The notes under the pieces were generated by a model that did not search any database, was not told where the DNA came from, and saw nothing but the letters and a program-made list of their open reading frames with translations. The position numbers and the translations under genes were made by a program. Below are positions 1 to 7,206 of a DNA stretch of 10,985 nucleotides, one piece after another. The stretch is from NCBI GenBank assembly GCA_044349305.1, contig JBIKRF010000078.1, positions 1 to 10,985 of the forward strand. Reading direction: 5' to 3'. Every line of letters begins with the position of its first letter. Position 1 is the stretch's first letter. Source of the stretch: CAIZGX01 sp044349305. Its GTDB lineage: Bacteria; Bacteroidota; Bacteroidia; Flavobacteriales_D; Sanyastnellaceae.

Positions 1-531
1 CAGATTTGGCTTTCAACGGTCGAAGAACTTAAATCTAGAGAATTGGCAGACTACAAGGAGAAATTCTTCAAATTCAAAGAGAAAGGGAGGTTAATAGAGG
101 CCGAATCCTATTACGAAAAGATCGATAAAATTACTCCGATGAATGAATTTGACAAAACCATTTTCATTGATTGGTTGGACGCAAAAGATGAGCTGGCAAC
201 CATGAAAGGGTTTTATAACAGAAGTTTGAATGATGCAGAAAGATTAATGGAAAGTGCCGAATTCGATCAAGCTGAAGCAGCATTATTGAAGGCACTGACC
301 TACAACCCATCATCAACGGATGTAAAATCCATGAAAGGTGAAATTAAAAAAATGAGAAAAGCGTATGCCGATTGCTTTAGTCGCTTGGAAGAAGCCGATG
401 CTTATTTAATGCTCTATTCGCCGAAAGAGAAGGAATATAAAATTGGGGTTCAAATCTATAGGGATGTTGTCAAGAATTGTCCAAATATTCAAGCAGCCCA
501 AGTTCGCCTAAAAGAAATTGATAAAAAATAA
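1..531 (+). CDS. C-terminal part of a TPR-like helical protein (5' end outside window)
   Basis: The reading frame is open from the first base, so the gene begins left of the window and 176 residues are visible. An in-frame TTG at 43 could be read as a start, but coding-like sequence (LSTVEELKSRE) continues upstream of it, so a partial gene is the better reading. The protein is hydrophilic, Lys/Glu-rich and helical. One stretch, AEFDQAEAALLKALTYNPSS, has the shape of a tetratricopeptide repeat (small residue, paired helices, then an NP-type turn), and a second helical pair near the C-terminus (YKIGVQIYRDVVKNCPN) is similar. No membrane segment or catalytic motif is visible. The stop lies 5 bases before the next gene, which is also TPR-rich and exported, so the two are probably co-transcribed. 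The function and location of this protein cannot be named from the visible part. Confidence 0.8.
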   Translation, partial: QIWLSTVEELKSRELADYKEKFFKFKEKGRLIEAESYYEKIDKITPMNEFDKTIFIDWLDAKDELATMKGFYNRSLNDAERLMESAEFDQAEAALLKALTYNPSSTDVKSMKGEIKKMRKAYADCFSRLEEADAYLMLYSPKEKEYKIGVQIYRDVVKNCPNIQAAQVRLKEIDKK

Positions 532-536
532 AATCT

Positions 537-2657
537 ATGAGATATTTAATCCTTGCAATCGCATTGATTTGCAGCATTCAGTCCAATGCTCAAGATATTA
601 AGAAAGCAGCTAGTTTACAATCTGAGGCACAAAATTTATATGAGGACAAGCAGTATGCGACCGCTTTAACAAAGATCAATCAAGCCATTGCTCAGTTTAA
701 AGGAGCAGGTAAGGGAGTTCCTGACGCGACCAACGCTTTGAAAAAATCCATTGAGGCAAAGATTGCAGAAAATAAGCGTAGACAAAATGAAATTGCTGAA
801 CGGCAGGATTTTGAGTATTACTATAGTCAGGCGAGTACTCAGTACGATAACGACGATTTTGAAGCTGCATTGAGCTTGATCAATCAAGCGTTGGAGTATT
901 TCCCGAACGATAGTCAGGCCAAAAGTTTGAAAGGGTTAATTCTAAAAAAAATCAATGCAGCAGAAAATGAATCCGTTCTGTTAAGTGCAAAGAGTGCTTT
1001 TGATTCAGGTGATTTTAGAGAAGCACTGCGCTTGTACAGAGAAGCATATAACAACGATAAGTACAGTGTAGAATACAGTCAGATTTCAGCTCTTCAATCC
1101 CAAATAACAACCTACGATGGCGCTGTAAAACTCGCTCAAAAGGCATTCAATAGTCAGAATTATCCGTTGGCCATAAGTGAACTCGAACGAGCTCAAAAGC
1201 AAATGGCGCTAGAATCTGATGCAGCCAATTTGTACAAACAAGCGACGTTCCGCAATGAAATGAAACTTGGTGACAAAGCGTTTGAATTAAAAAATTACGA
1301 GGAAGCTCAGTCGCATTATGAATTGGCACAGAAAAACACATCCAATTCAACGGAAGAATCGGAGGCAAAAGCGAAATGGTCGAATAGTGGGTATGCATAT
1401 CATATTGGTTTGGCGAAGAAGTACCAAGAATCGAATGATTTGTACAAATCCATTTTGGAATTACTCGCTGCCGGCATGATCAAAGAGTTGAATGCTGAAG
1501 ATTTAGAGTTTCAAAACACTGTTTTGAATAAGTTCGAAACTCAAATGTGGGAAACCCAGTCACCAGAGGATTATTTAGAAATATACGAGAATGGAAAGTA
1601 TGCAGCGCAGGCAAAACAAAAAATCCTTTTGGCTCACATGTATGATGGTGATTATTTTAGAGATATTCACATCTATAGAAAATCTATAGCTGCATTCGAA
1701 GAGGCCAAGAAATATGCAGATTATCGCACACTTGCTATCATTGACAAGAAAATAGACCAAACATACCGCTGGAGAGATTATGGTGGTGAGTATTCATTTA
1801 ATTTTAATCTTGACATGCCTTTAGGGCTGAATTCGACAAATTTTGTCTCTCAAAAGCAATATTCCATGCTGTATTATGGGCCTAATTTATTTTTACCTGT
1901 TAATGGGAGCGCGAATTTTAGTCACCGTTCAATGAGCGTGATTGCCCCTGTCAGTGCTGAAGTTACCTTTAATGCCCCCCTTAGGATCAATTATATACCA
2001 CCTATTCAAATTGTTGGTGGCGCTTTCTTCTCTTCGAATAAGGGGTATAATTTGAGTAAAATCGAAAGTGCTAATGATACAGCATTTTATGATATTGGAG
2101 ATACCCCAATTCCGGGGATGGGACAAATTACTCAAATTGATACCTTGAGCTATGTGATGAATATGAATGCCTATCGATTCAATCGATTTGGATTCAAAGT
2201 GGGTATTAGTGCATTTAATATTGTCACAATTTATGTACCCTTCCAGAAAATCAATTTAGATGTTCAGGTAGATGCACCTTGCCTTGATTGTACGACAGAG
2301 CAAATTCATGTAGGACGATTCGCTGCTGGTTTAGGAGTCGAATTGAAGTATGCCTTAGGTGATTTTACCTTTTTAGGTTTTTGGGAAAATTGGAACGCTG
2401 TGTTTAATCATGTTAAATCGCAAAATGTGCTTTACACGGATGGTAGAGCAGGAGCGAGCGTGTTCAGTCCAAATGCATTTTCAAGAAATATGGGTTTGCA
2501 GGTTGGATATAATATCGGCGATGGCTTTGTCTTAAATTTGAGATATGAAAACCCAATGGTTAGAGGTTATTTTCAGTCGATTTCCGGACAAAGTGATCTG
2601 CGTAAATTCTCTCAAAATCTGCTTAAGATTCGTCTCACATACACATTAGGATTATAA
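537..2657 (+). CDS. Secreted TPR-array protein with C-terminal outer-membrane beta-barrel-like domain
   Basis: The 706-residue protein starts with a Sec signal peptide (MRYLILAIALICSIQSNAQ, probable cleavage after Ala18). Residues about 24-400 are TPR-like helical repeats; recurring pieces are YEDKQYATALTKINQAI, YDNDDFEAALSLINQAL, FDSGDFREALRLYREA, FNSQNYPLAISELERA and FELKNYEEAQSHYELA. From about residue 413 to the end the character changes to alternating Gly/aromatic beta-strand sequence (GEYSFNFNLDMPLGL at the start, LLKIRLTYTLGL at the end), which looks like an outer-membrane barrel of roughly 290 residues. A CxxC (Cys582, Cys585) sits in a predicted loop. The likely role is an outer-membrane protein with a periplasmic TPR platform for protein-protein contacts; this is inference. 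It is the middle gene of a tight operon, 10 bases before a second barrel gene, suggesting a shared envelope complex. The specific family was not recognised. Confidence 0.9.
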   Translation: MRYLILAIALICSIQSNAQDIKKAASLQSEAQNLYEDKQYATALTKINQAIAQFKGAGKGVPDATNALKKSIEAKIAENKRRQNEIAERQDFEYYYSQASTQYDNDDFEAALSLINQALEYFPNDSQAKSLKGLILKKINAAENESVLLSAKSAFDSGDFREALRLYREAYNNDKYSVEYSQISALQSQITTYDGAVKLAQKAFNSQNYPLAISELERAQKQMALESDAANLYKQATFRNEMKLGDKAFELKNYEEAQSHYELAQKNTSNSTEESEAKAKWSNSGYAYHIGLAKKYQESNDLYKSILELLAAGMIKELNAEDLEFQNTVLNKFETQMWETQSPEDYLEIYENGKYAAQAKQKILLAHMYDGDYFRDIHIYRKSIAAFEEAKKYADYRTLAIIDKKIDQTYRWRDYGGEYSFNFNLDMPLGLNSTNFVSQKQYSMLYYGPNLFLPVNGSANFSHRSMSVIAPVSAEVTFNAPLRINYIPPIQIVGGAFFSSNKGYNLSKIESANDTAFYDIGDTPIPGMGQITQIDTLSYVMNMNAYRFNRFGFKVGISAFNIVTIYVPFQKINLDVQVDAPCLDCTTEQIHVGRFAAGLGVELKYALGDFTFLGFWENWNAVFNHVKSQNVLYTDGRAGASVFSPNAFSRNMGLQVGYNIGDGFVLNLRYENPMVRGYFQSISGQSDLRKFSQNLLKIRLTYTLGL

Positions 2658-2667
2658 AAATTTTATC

Positions 2668-3975
2668 ATGAAGAATTGCCTTGTATTATTCATTTGTATT
2701 GTTCCATTTTTGGGGTTTACTCAGATAGCGATGTTTAAAACAGATTACATGCATCAACCTGTCAGTGCGCGCGCAACAGGATTAGGTGTATCCTATCTTG
2801 CTGTGGCCGATGATGCGTCAGCCATTTACTGGAATCCCGGAGCATTGGGTATGATGAGACATATTTCCATTGCGGGAGGAGTAAAATTCGGAGGAGATAT
2901 TGCAAGCCTAGAAGAGAGTTCTAATTCGACATCGATAACCACAGAAGTTGATGCGACTAATTCTCCAAAATTTGGATTAAACCATGTTTCTATTGCCGTT
3001 CCCATTCCGTTCAATGATTATTCCGATTTCTATGTCGTTCCTGCATTTTCATATCATGCAGCATCTAATAATCGATCATTTCACTCGAATTGGGACATCA
3101 ATTACGATGGATCTGCCGGCAGGCAAATTATAGACTACAACGTCAAGGGAGGTCGGAATGAAATGTCTATGGGATTGGCGGTTGGTTTAGGTGAACATTT
3201 TGGCGTTGGTTTTGCGTACAATGTATTGATGGGTAACTTATCGTCGGTAAAGAGCTATGAGAATATAATGGGTGGTGCTACAGTTCAAAAATATGATGTT
3301 AGAAATGATTATTCCTATAAAGGAAATTCATTTACCATAGGTTTTAAAGCATCAACATGTGAGGCGTCAGATAATGTTGTTGAAGCTGACGTAGGGTATG
3401 GCAGCGGTGTTGATTTTGGGGTTTCTATGACGCTGCCGAGTCAACGCACGAATTTTAGAGTTGTAAGTGGACAGAATATTCCAACCTATATTCAACAACC
3501 TTTACAAATTTCAGCGGGATTAGCGGGTCGTTTGGATGAAGCTTTGCTCACTTTTGGAGTAAATTATACCGATTATTCCAAGAGTTATTTGAGCAGCGCA
3601 ACTGCGCCAGTTATCAACTTTGCAAATGAATTGAACATCAGCGCTGATAGTTTATTCTTTAATTCTTTGACGGCTCTTTCATTTGGGCTTGAAGTAAATC
3701 AAACTACGCGCATTTCGATAAATTTGAGAAACTATCAATATCGAGTGGCATCAATTGATGGAGGTCCACCAAAACAGCCATGGACTTTTGGTTTAGCAGG
3801 TGGGTGGAGTATTCCTTTAGCGGATTACATATTATTGGATATAACCGGACAAATTGAGTTTTTTAATCTTCAAGATACTTGGACTGGATACAATGATATT
3901 AAATTCAACTATAAGGGAGCGACGTTGAATTTATTTTCGACCCTACGAATTACGCTTCCATATTCTGAATTCTAA
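2668..3975 (+). CDS. PorV/PorQ-like outer-membrane beta-barrel protein
   Basis: This 435-residue protein has a signal peptide (MKNCLVLFICIVPFLGFTQ, cleavage near residue 18; Cys4 is too early for a lipobox). Residues about 34-61 carry the motif SARATGLGVSYLAVADDAS followed by IYWNPGAL. That pattern (small/Arg-Ala-x-Gly-hGly, then hADDASAxYWNPAgL) is typical of PorV/PorQ and the broader FadL-like barrel families of Bacteroidota. The remainder alternates Gly-rich turns and amphipathic strands, and the protein ends in Phe, the usual C-terminal aromatic of outer-membrane proteins. PorV itself is the type IX secretion shuttle protein at the cell surface. This copy is more likely a paralogue, because no other T9SS genes are seen. 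It ends the operon and is followed directly by a strong terminator. The barrel assignment is firm; the exact role is unknown. Confidence 0.85.
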   Translation: MKNCLVLFICIVPFLGFTQIAMFKTDYMHQPVSARATGLGVSYLAVADDASAIYWNPGALGMMRHISIAGGVKFGGDIASLEESSNSTSITTEVDATNSPKFGLNHVSIAVPIPFNDYSDFYVVPAFSYHAASNNRSFHSNWDINYDGSAGRQIIDYNVKGGRNEMSMGLAVGLGEHFGVGFAYNVLMGNLSSVKSYENIMGGATVQKYDVRNDYSYKGNSFTIGFKASTCEASDNVVEADVGYGSGVDFGVSMTLPSQRTNFRVVSGQNIPTYIQQPLQISAGLAGRLDEALLTFGVNYTDYSKSYLSSATAPVINFANELNISADSLFFNSLTALSFGLEVNQTTRISINLRNYQYRVASIDGGPPKQPWTFGLAGGWSIPLADYILLDITGQIEFFNLQDTWTGYNDIKFNYKGATLNLFSTLRITLPYSEF

Positions 3976-3977
3976 AT

Positions 3978-4015
3978 AAAAAATCCCGATCAACAAATTG
4001 ATCGGGATTTTTTTT
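3978..4015. terminator. Bidirectional rho-independent terminator
   Basis: There is a perfect hairpin: TCCCGATCAA (3984-3993), a CAAA loop, then TTGATCGGGA (3998-4007), extended by six A-T pairs on each side. On the + strand it is followed by eight T residues (4008-4015), so it ends the three-gene + operon two bases after its stop codon. On the - strand the A-run at 3978-3983 becomes a T-run, so the same hairpin can also end the repeat-protein gene, whose stop is at 4029. Confidence 0.93.
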
Positions 4016-4036
4016 ATCAAAAATGTTATCAAAAAT
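4014..4036. repeat. Short tandem duplication over the stop codon of the repeat gene
   Basis: TTATCAAAAAT occurs at 4014-4024 and again at 4026-4036, a 12-bp period. On the - strand this reads TTTTGATAA twice in frame, so the gene has a tandem TGA TAA stop and a copy of it 12 bases further on. It overlaps the T-tract of the terminator. It may be a simple duplication with no function. Confidence 0.6.
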
Positions 4037-7000
4037 ACGAGGTGAAGTCAGTTTCCATAGGTGGCTCCTTCAGTCCAGCAGCAATCAGTTCGTCGTCGCT
4101 AAATTGCCCTTCAAGCTCGTGCAGTGAAAAGTGATTGGCAAGTTCGTTTAAGTCAAAATAGTCTTTCAATTCATACAAGTCAAAACCTGCATTGGCTAAG
4201 TCTCCGCAACTATAACCCGCATCTGCAAGTTCGCTGCAGTCAAAATAACCATCCTTCATTTCACTCGCCGAATATCCTCCTTCCTTGCATTCACTGGCAG
4301 AATAAACACCGTGCATGTCACTCGCGCTATAGCTACCATAGAGTTCGCTTGCCGAGTAAGCACTTTTTAATTCATCCGCCGTATAAACGTTGTACAATTC
4401 ACTCGCTTCATAAACGCCATGAATTTCATCAGCTGTGTAGTAATTGTGGATCTCGTCGGGTGTATACACATTGTGGATGTCCTCAGCGGTGTAAACACCA
4501 TGTATTTCATCTGCTGGATAGTCATTGTGTATTTCGTCTGCCGTATAGTGTCCGTGTATTTCATCAGGCGTATATTGACCATGAATCTCTTCCGCCGTGT
4601 AATGCCCATGAATTTCATCTGCAGTATAAACACCGTGAATTTCCTCTGCTTTATATACCCCATGAATCTCATCGGCAGTATAAACTCCATGAATTTCTTC
4701 TGCTGAAAATGCAGCACCATAGGCGCCAAGGTTGGCCATAGACGCTTCCATTCCTCCAGTACCGTCATATATTTCTTGTGCCGAGTACGCATTGTGCAAT
4801 TCGTCAACGGTATAGACATCTTTTAGTTCTATGGAATTGTATGTGCCATGGACTTCTTCAGAACTGAAAACACCGTGAATTTCATCGGCCGCGAAAACGG
4901 GTAAATCACCTGTCATGTTTCCTCCAGCAAGTGTGCCAGTGTTTCCTCCCGATCCGTGATACAATTCTTCTATCGTATAGATGCCTTTTAATTCATCTGC
5001 GGTATACACGCCGTGTATCTCAAGAGCGGAATAGAAACCGTGAATTTCTTCTGGGGTATATATTCCATGAATTTCTTGCGCGGTGTAGGAATACAAGATG
5101 TCTTCAGCGGTATAAACACCATGTATTTCTTCAGGTGTATAAACCCCATGAATGTCTTGTGCTTTGAAAAAACCATGGATCTCCTCGGGTGTATAAATAC
5201 CATGAATTTCATCAGCAGTATAGATCGGCTCACCCCAATAGATGTCTTCAGCAGTATAAACCCCATGGATTTCAGCAGCAGAATAAATACCGTGAATATC
5301 TTTTGCGTTGTAAACCCCGTGAATATCAGCAGGGGTATACACACCATGGATTTCAGAGGCAGGATATGCAATGTAAATATCACCTGCAGAATAAACGCCG
5401 TGAATATCAGCTGGAGTATATACACCATGAATTTCAGAGGCACTATATACGCCATAAAGGTCGCTTGCCGTATACACCCCGTATATGTCTGAAGGTTGGT
5501 ACACACCATGAATCTCATTGGCCATGTACACACCATATATGTCTTTTGCAGGATAGACCCCGTAAATGTCTTCTGGGGTATATACTCCATGAATATCTTC
5601 AGCCTTGTATACGCCATAGATCTCAACAGCCTCATATACGCCATAGATGTCATCCGCAGTATATACGCCGTAAATATGCAAGGCCGTGTAGCCTCCCTCA
5701 TGAATTTCTTCAACCGTATATACCCCATAAACGTCTTGCGCAGTGTATACACCAAGAATTTCAGATGCTTCATATACTCCGTGAATATCATTGGCTAAAT
5801 AAACGCCATGAATATCATCGGCTAGGTATACACCATGAATTTCTTTTGCGGTATACATCGGATAAATATCCTCTGCAGTATAAATGCCGTAAATGTCTGA
5901 TGCCTTATAGATTCCATGAATATCCTCCGCCAAATAAACACCATGGATCTCGGCCGCCGTGTAAGTGCGGTAAATTTCTTCTGCTGAATAAAAACCATGG
6001 ATGTCTTCGGCTGTATATACACCATGAATGTCTTCTGCATCATAGATTCCATGAATGTCCGATGCGACATAAACACCGTGAATATCCGCTGCAGTATAGA
6101 CTCTATGAATTTCATCTGCGGTATAAAAACCATGGATATCATCAGCGGTATAAACACCGTATATCTCTTTTGCTGGATAGATGCCATGAATTTCTTCAGC
6201 GGTATAGATCCCATGAATATCTGTAGCCGTATATACTCGGTGAATTTCTTCAGCAGTAAAAACACCATGAATTTCTTCAGCAGTATAGATTCCATGTATA
6301 TCTTTTACTTTATAAATTCCATGAATTTCCTCTGCGCTATAAATTCCGTGAATTTCTTCTGCCGTGTATGATTTATAAATTTCATCTGCAGTATACACTC
6401 CATGTATTTCCTCGGCGGTGTAAACTCCATGAATGTCTTGGGCCTTATAAAATCCATGAATTTCATCTGCTGAGTAGATGCCGTGAATTTCATCTGCTGT
6501 AAAAGAACGATGAATTTCTTCCGCACTGTAGATTCCATGAATTTCCTCTGCGGTATAGACTCCATGTATTTCGTCTGCCTTATATACCCCGTGAATTTCT
6601 TCAGAACTGTATACCCCGTGAACTTCTTCAGCTTTAAAAACACGATGAATTTCTTGTGCGCTGAATACGCCATGCAATTCCTCGGCACTGTACGAACCAT
6701 GCAGTTCCTCTGCTTTGAATGCGCCATGCAATTCGGATGCGCTGTAGGTTCCGTGCAATTGATCAGCATCAAAATGCTGTTTCATCTCTTTTGCCGAGAA
6801 TGATCCGTGCAACTCTTGAACACTGTACGCTTTCGACAGTTCATCTAGATCATGTGATTCTCTGAGTTGATCGAGTGAATAATGTGTTTTTAATTCATCA
6901 ATGGAAAAAGATTCTTTCAACTCATGTGATGAGTAATCGTCTTTTAATTCGGAAGGGTCCGTTTCATGCGAAATTTCACTGACCTCAAAAGATCTTTTTA

Positions 7001-7160
7001 GCTCAGCCGCTGAATAATAGCCTTTTAGCTCAGAATATGAAAATTCTGATTTCAATTCTTCAACAGAATAAATGTCTTTTAAATCTTCAATACCGAATCC
7101 ATTCGCTTTCATCTCTGCAATCGATGCAGTTCGATTATCGCCTCTTTCGTGTTTAGCCAT
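4029..7160 (-). CDS. Giant nonapeptide-repeat protein, about 108 units of A-[DE]-[DE]-I-H-G-V-Y-T
   Basis: This 1043-residue protein is almost wholly repetitive. After a short head (MAKHERGDNRTAS), residues 14-1030 divide into about 108 units, nearly all exactly nine residues; my tally of units plus linkers adds up to the full length. Consensus is A-[DE]-[DE]-[IL]-[HK]-G-[VI]-[YF]-[TS]. Units 1-13 are mainly ELK-type, units 14-96 mainly EIH-type, and the last units return to ELK/ELA types, including four ten-residue units such as CSELADAGYS. Two Gly-rich linkers (residues 737-757 and 801-819) interrupt the array. There is no signal peptide or membrane segment, so it is probably cytoplasmic; it is strongly acidic. 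The regular hydrophobic, Tyr and His positions suggest a solenoid or elongated fibre. I recall loosely similar YSxxELKxAG repeats in uncharacterised proteins but cannot assign a family. It is divergent to the pseudo-dynamin/Hsp70 pair. The ATG start (7158-7160) precedes the first unit, and no Shine-Dalgarno is seen. Confidence 0.93.
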   Translation of the reverse strand: MAKHERGDNRTASIAEMKANGFGIEDLKDIYSVEELKSEFSYSELKGYYSAAELKRSFEVSEISHETDPSELKDDYSSHELKESFSIDELKTHYSLDQLRESHDLDELSKAYSVQELHGSFSAKEMKQHFDADQLHGTYSASELHGAFKAEELHGSYSAEELHGVFSAQEIHRVFKAEEVHGVYSSEEIHGVYKADEIHGVYTAEEIHGIYSAEEIHRSFTADEIHGIYSADEIHGFYKAQDIHGVYTAEEIHGVYTADEIYKSYTAEEIHGIYSAEEIHGIYKVKDIHGIYTAEEIHGVFTAEEIHRVYTATDIHGIYTAEEIHGIYPAKEIYGVYTADDIHGFYTADEIHRVYTAADIHGVYVASDIHGIYDAEDIHGVYTAEDIHGFYSAEEIYRTYTAAEIHGVYLAEDIHGIYKASDIYGIYTAEDIYPMYTAKEIHGVYLADDIHGVYLANDIHGVYEASEILGVYTAQDVYGVYTVEEIHEGGYTALHIYGVYTADDIYGVYEAVEIYGVYKAEDIHGVYTPEDIYGVYPAKDIYGVYMANEIHGVYQPSDIYGVYTASDLYGVYSASEIHGVYTPADIHGVYSAGDIYIAYPASEIHGVYTPADIHGVYNAKDIHGIYSAAEIHGVYTAEDIYWGEPIYTADEIHGIYTPEEIHGFFKAQDIHGVYTPEEIHGVYTAEDILYSYTAQEIHGIYTPEEIHGFYSALEIHGVYTADELKGIYTIEELYHGSGGNTGTLAGGNMTGDLPVFAADEIHGVFSSEEVHGTYNSIELKDVYTVDELHNAYSAQEIYDGTGGMEASMANLGAYGAAFSAEEIHGVYTADEIHGVYKAEEIHGVYTADEIHGHYTAEEIHGQYTPDEIHGHYTADEIHNDYPADEIHGVYTAEDIHNVYTPDEIHNYYTADEIHGVYEASELYNVYTADELKSAYSASELYGSYSASDMHGVYSASECKEGGYSASEMKDGYFDCSELADAGYSCGDLANAGFDLYELKDYFDLNELANHFSLHELEGQFSDDELIAAGLKEPPMETDFTSYF
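4704..4760 (-). other. Gly/Ala-rich linker 2 inside the repeat protein
   Basis: Residues 801-819 (TGGMEASMANLGAYGAAFS) interrupt the array after a truncated unit AQEIYDG. Together with linker 1 it isolates a small five-unit block (residues 758-800) that includes K-type units, and separates it from the C-terminal block of about 23 units. Confidence 0.8.
4890..4952 (-). other. Gly-rich linker 1 inside the repeat protein
   Basis: Residues 737-757 (SGGNTGTLAGGNMTGD followed by LPVFA) do not fit the nonapeptide pattern and follow a unit truncated to IEELYHG. The Gly/Asn/Thr content suggests a flexible hinge between two ordered repeat blocks. The next block has only about five units before the second linker. 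Confidence 0.8.
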
Positions 7161-7183
7161 ATTATTAGGTGGGTTTTAATTCA

Positions 7184-7191
7184 TATTTTTG
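7184..7191 (+). promoter_or_regulatory. Probable Bacteroidota-type -7 element for the pseudo-dynamin/Hsp70 operon
   Basis: TATTTTTG at 7184-7191 matches the Bacteroidota core consensus TAnnTTTG exactly. Transcription would start around 7195-7200, giving a very short leader to the ATG at 7207. No clear TTG -33 element is seen about 20 bases upstream, which lowers confidence. No matching element for the divergent repeat gene was found in the 46-base gap. Confidence 0.4.
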
Positions 7192-7206
7192 TTGAAATTA
7201 CTAGGA

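Larger units (their letters stand above)
4071..7121 (-). repeat. 27-bp coding tandem repeat array (about 108 copies)
   Basis: This is the DNA behind the nonapeptide array. The period is 27 bp, with 30-bp units at 4179-4298 (four in a row), 5685-5714 and the first unit, and one 36-bp unit at 5217-5252. Phase is broken by non-repeat linkers at 4704-4760 and 4890-4952. Copies vary at many third-codon positions (for example the plus-strand forms ccatgaatttc, ccgtgaatatc, ccatgtatttc) while the encoded residues stay fixed. Because the period is a multiple of three, all six frames are repetitive and several long spurious open frames result. Confidence 0.93.

Noticed and set aside
43..45. TTG as the start of the first gene
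   Set aside because: The frame is open and coding-like back to base 1, so the true start lies outside the window.
4124..6803. Several long open frames on both strands within the repeat gene
   Set aside because: They are shadows: a 27-bp repeat is a multiple of three, so every frame repeats and lacks stops. Their translations are low-complexity His/Arg/Phe/Met-rich strings with no protein character.
4071..7121. CRISPR-like periodic repeats
   Set aside because: The 27-bp period is continuous with no unique spacers, has no dyad-symmetric repeat, and encodes one long protein.
4029..7160. Pentapeptide-repeat, RTX or ankyrin protein
   Set aside because: The period is nine, not five or 33, and neither A-[DN]-L-x-x, GGxGxD nor ankyrin signatures occur.
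7189..7191. TTG start for the pseudo-dynamin gene
   Set aside because: It lies inside the TAnnTTTG promoter match; the ATG at 7207 is a better start.
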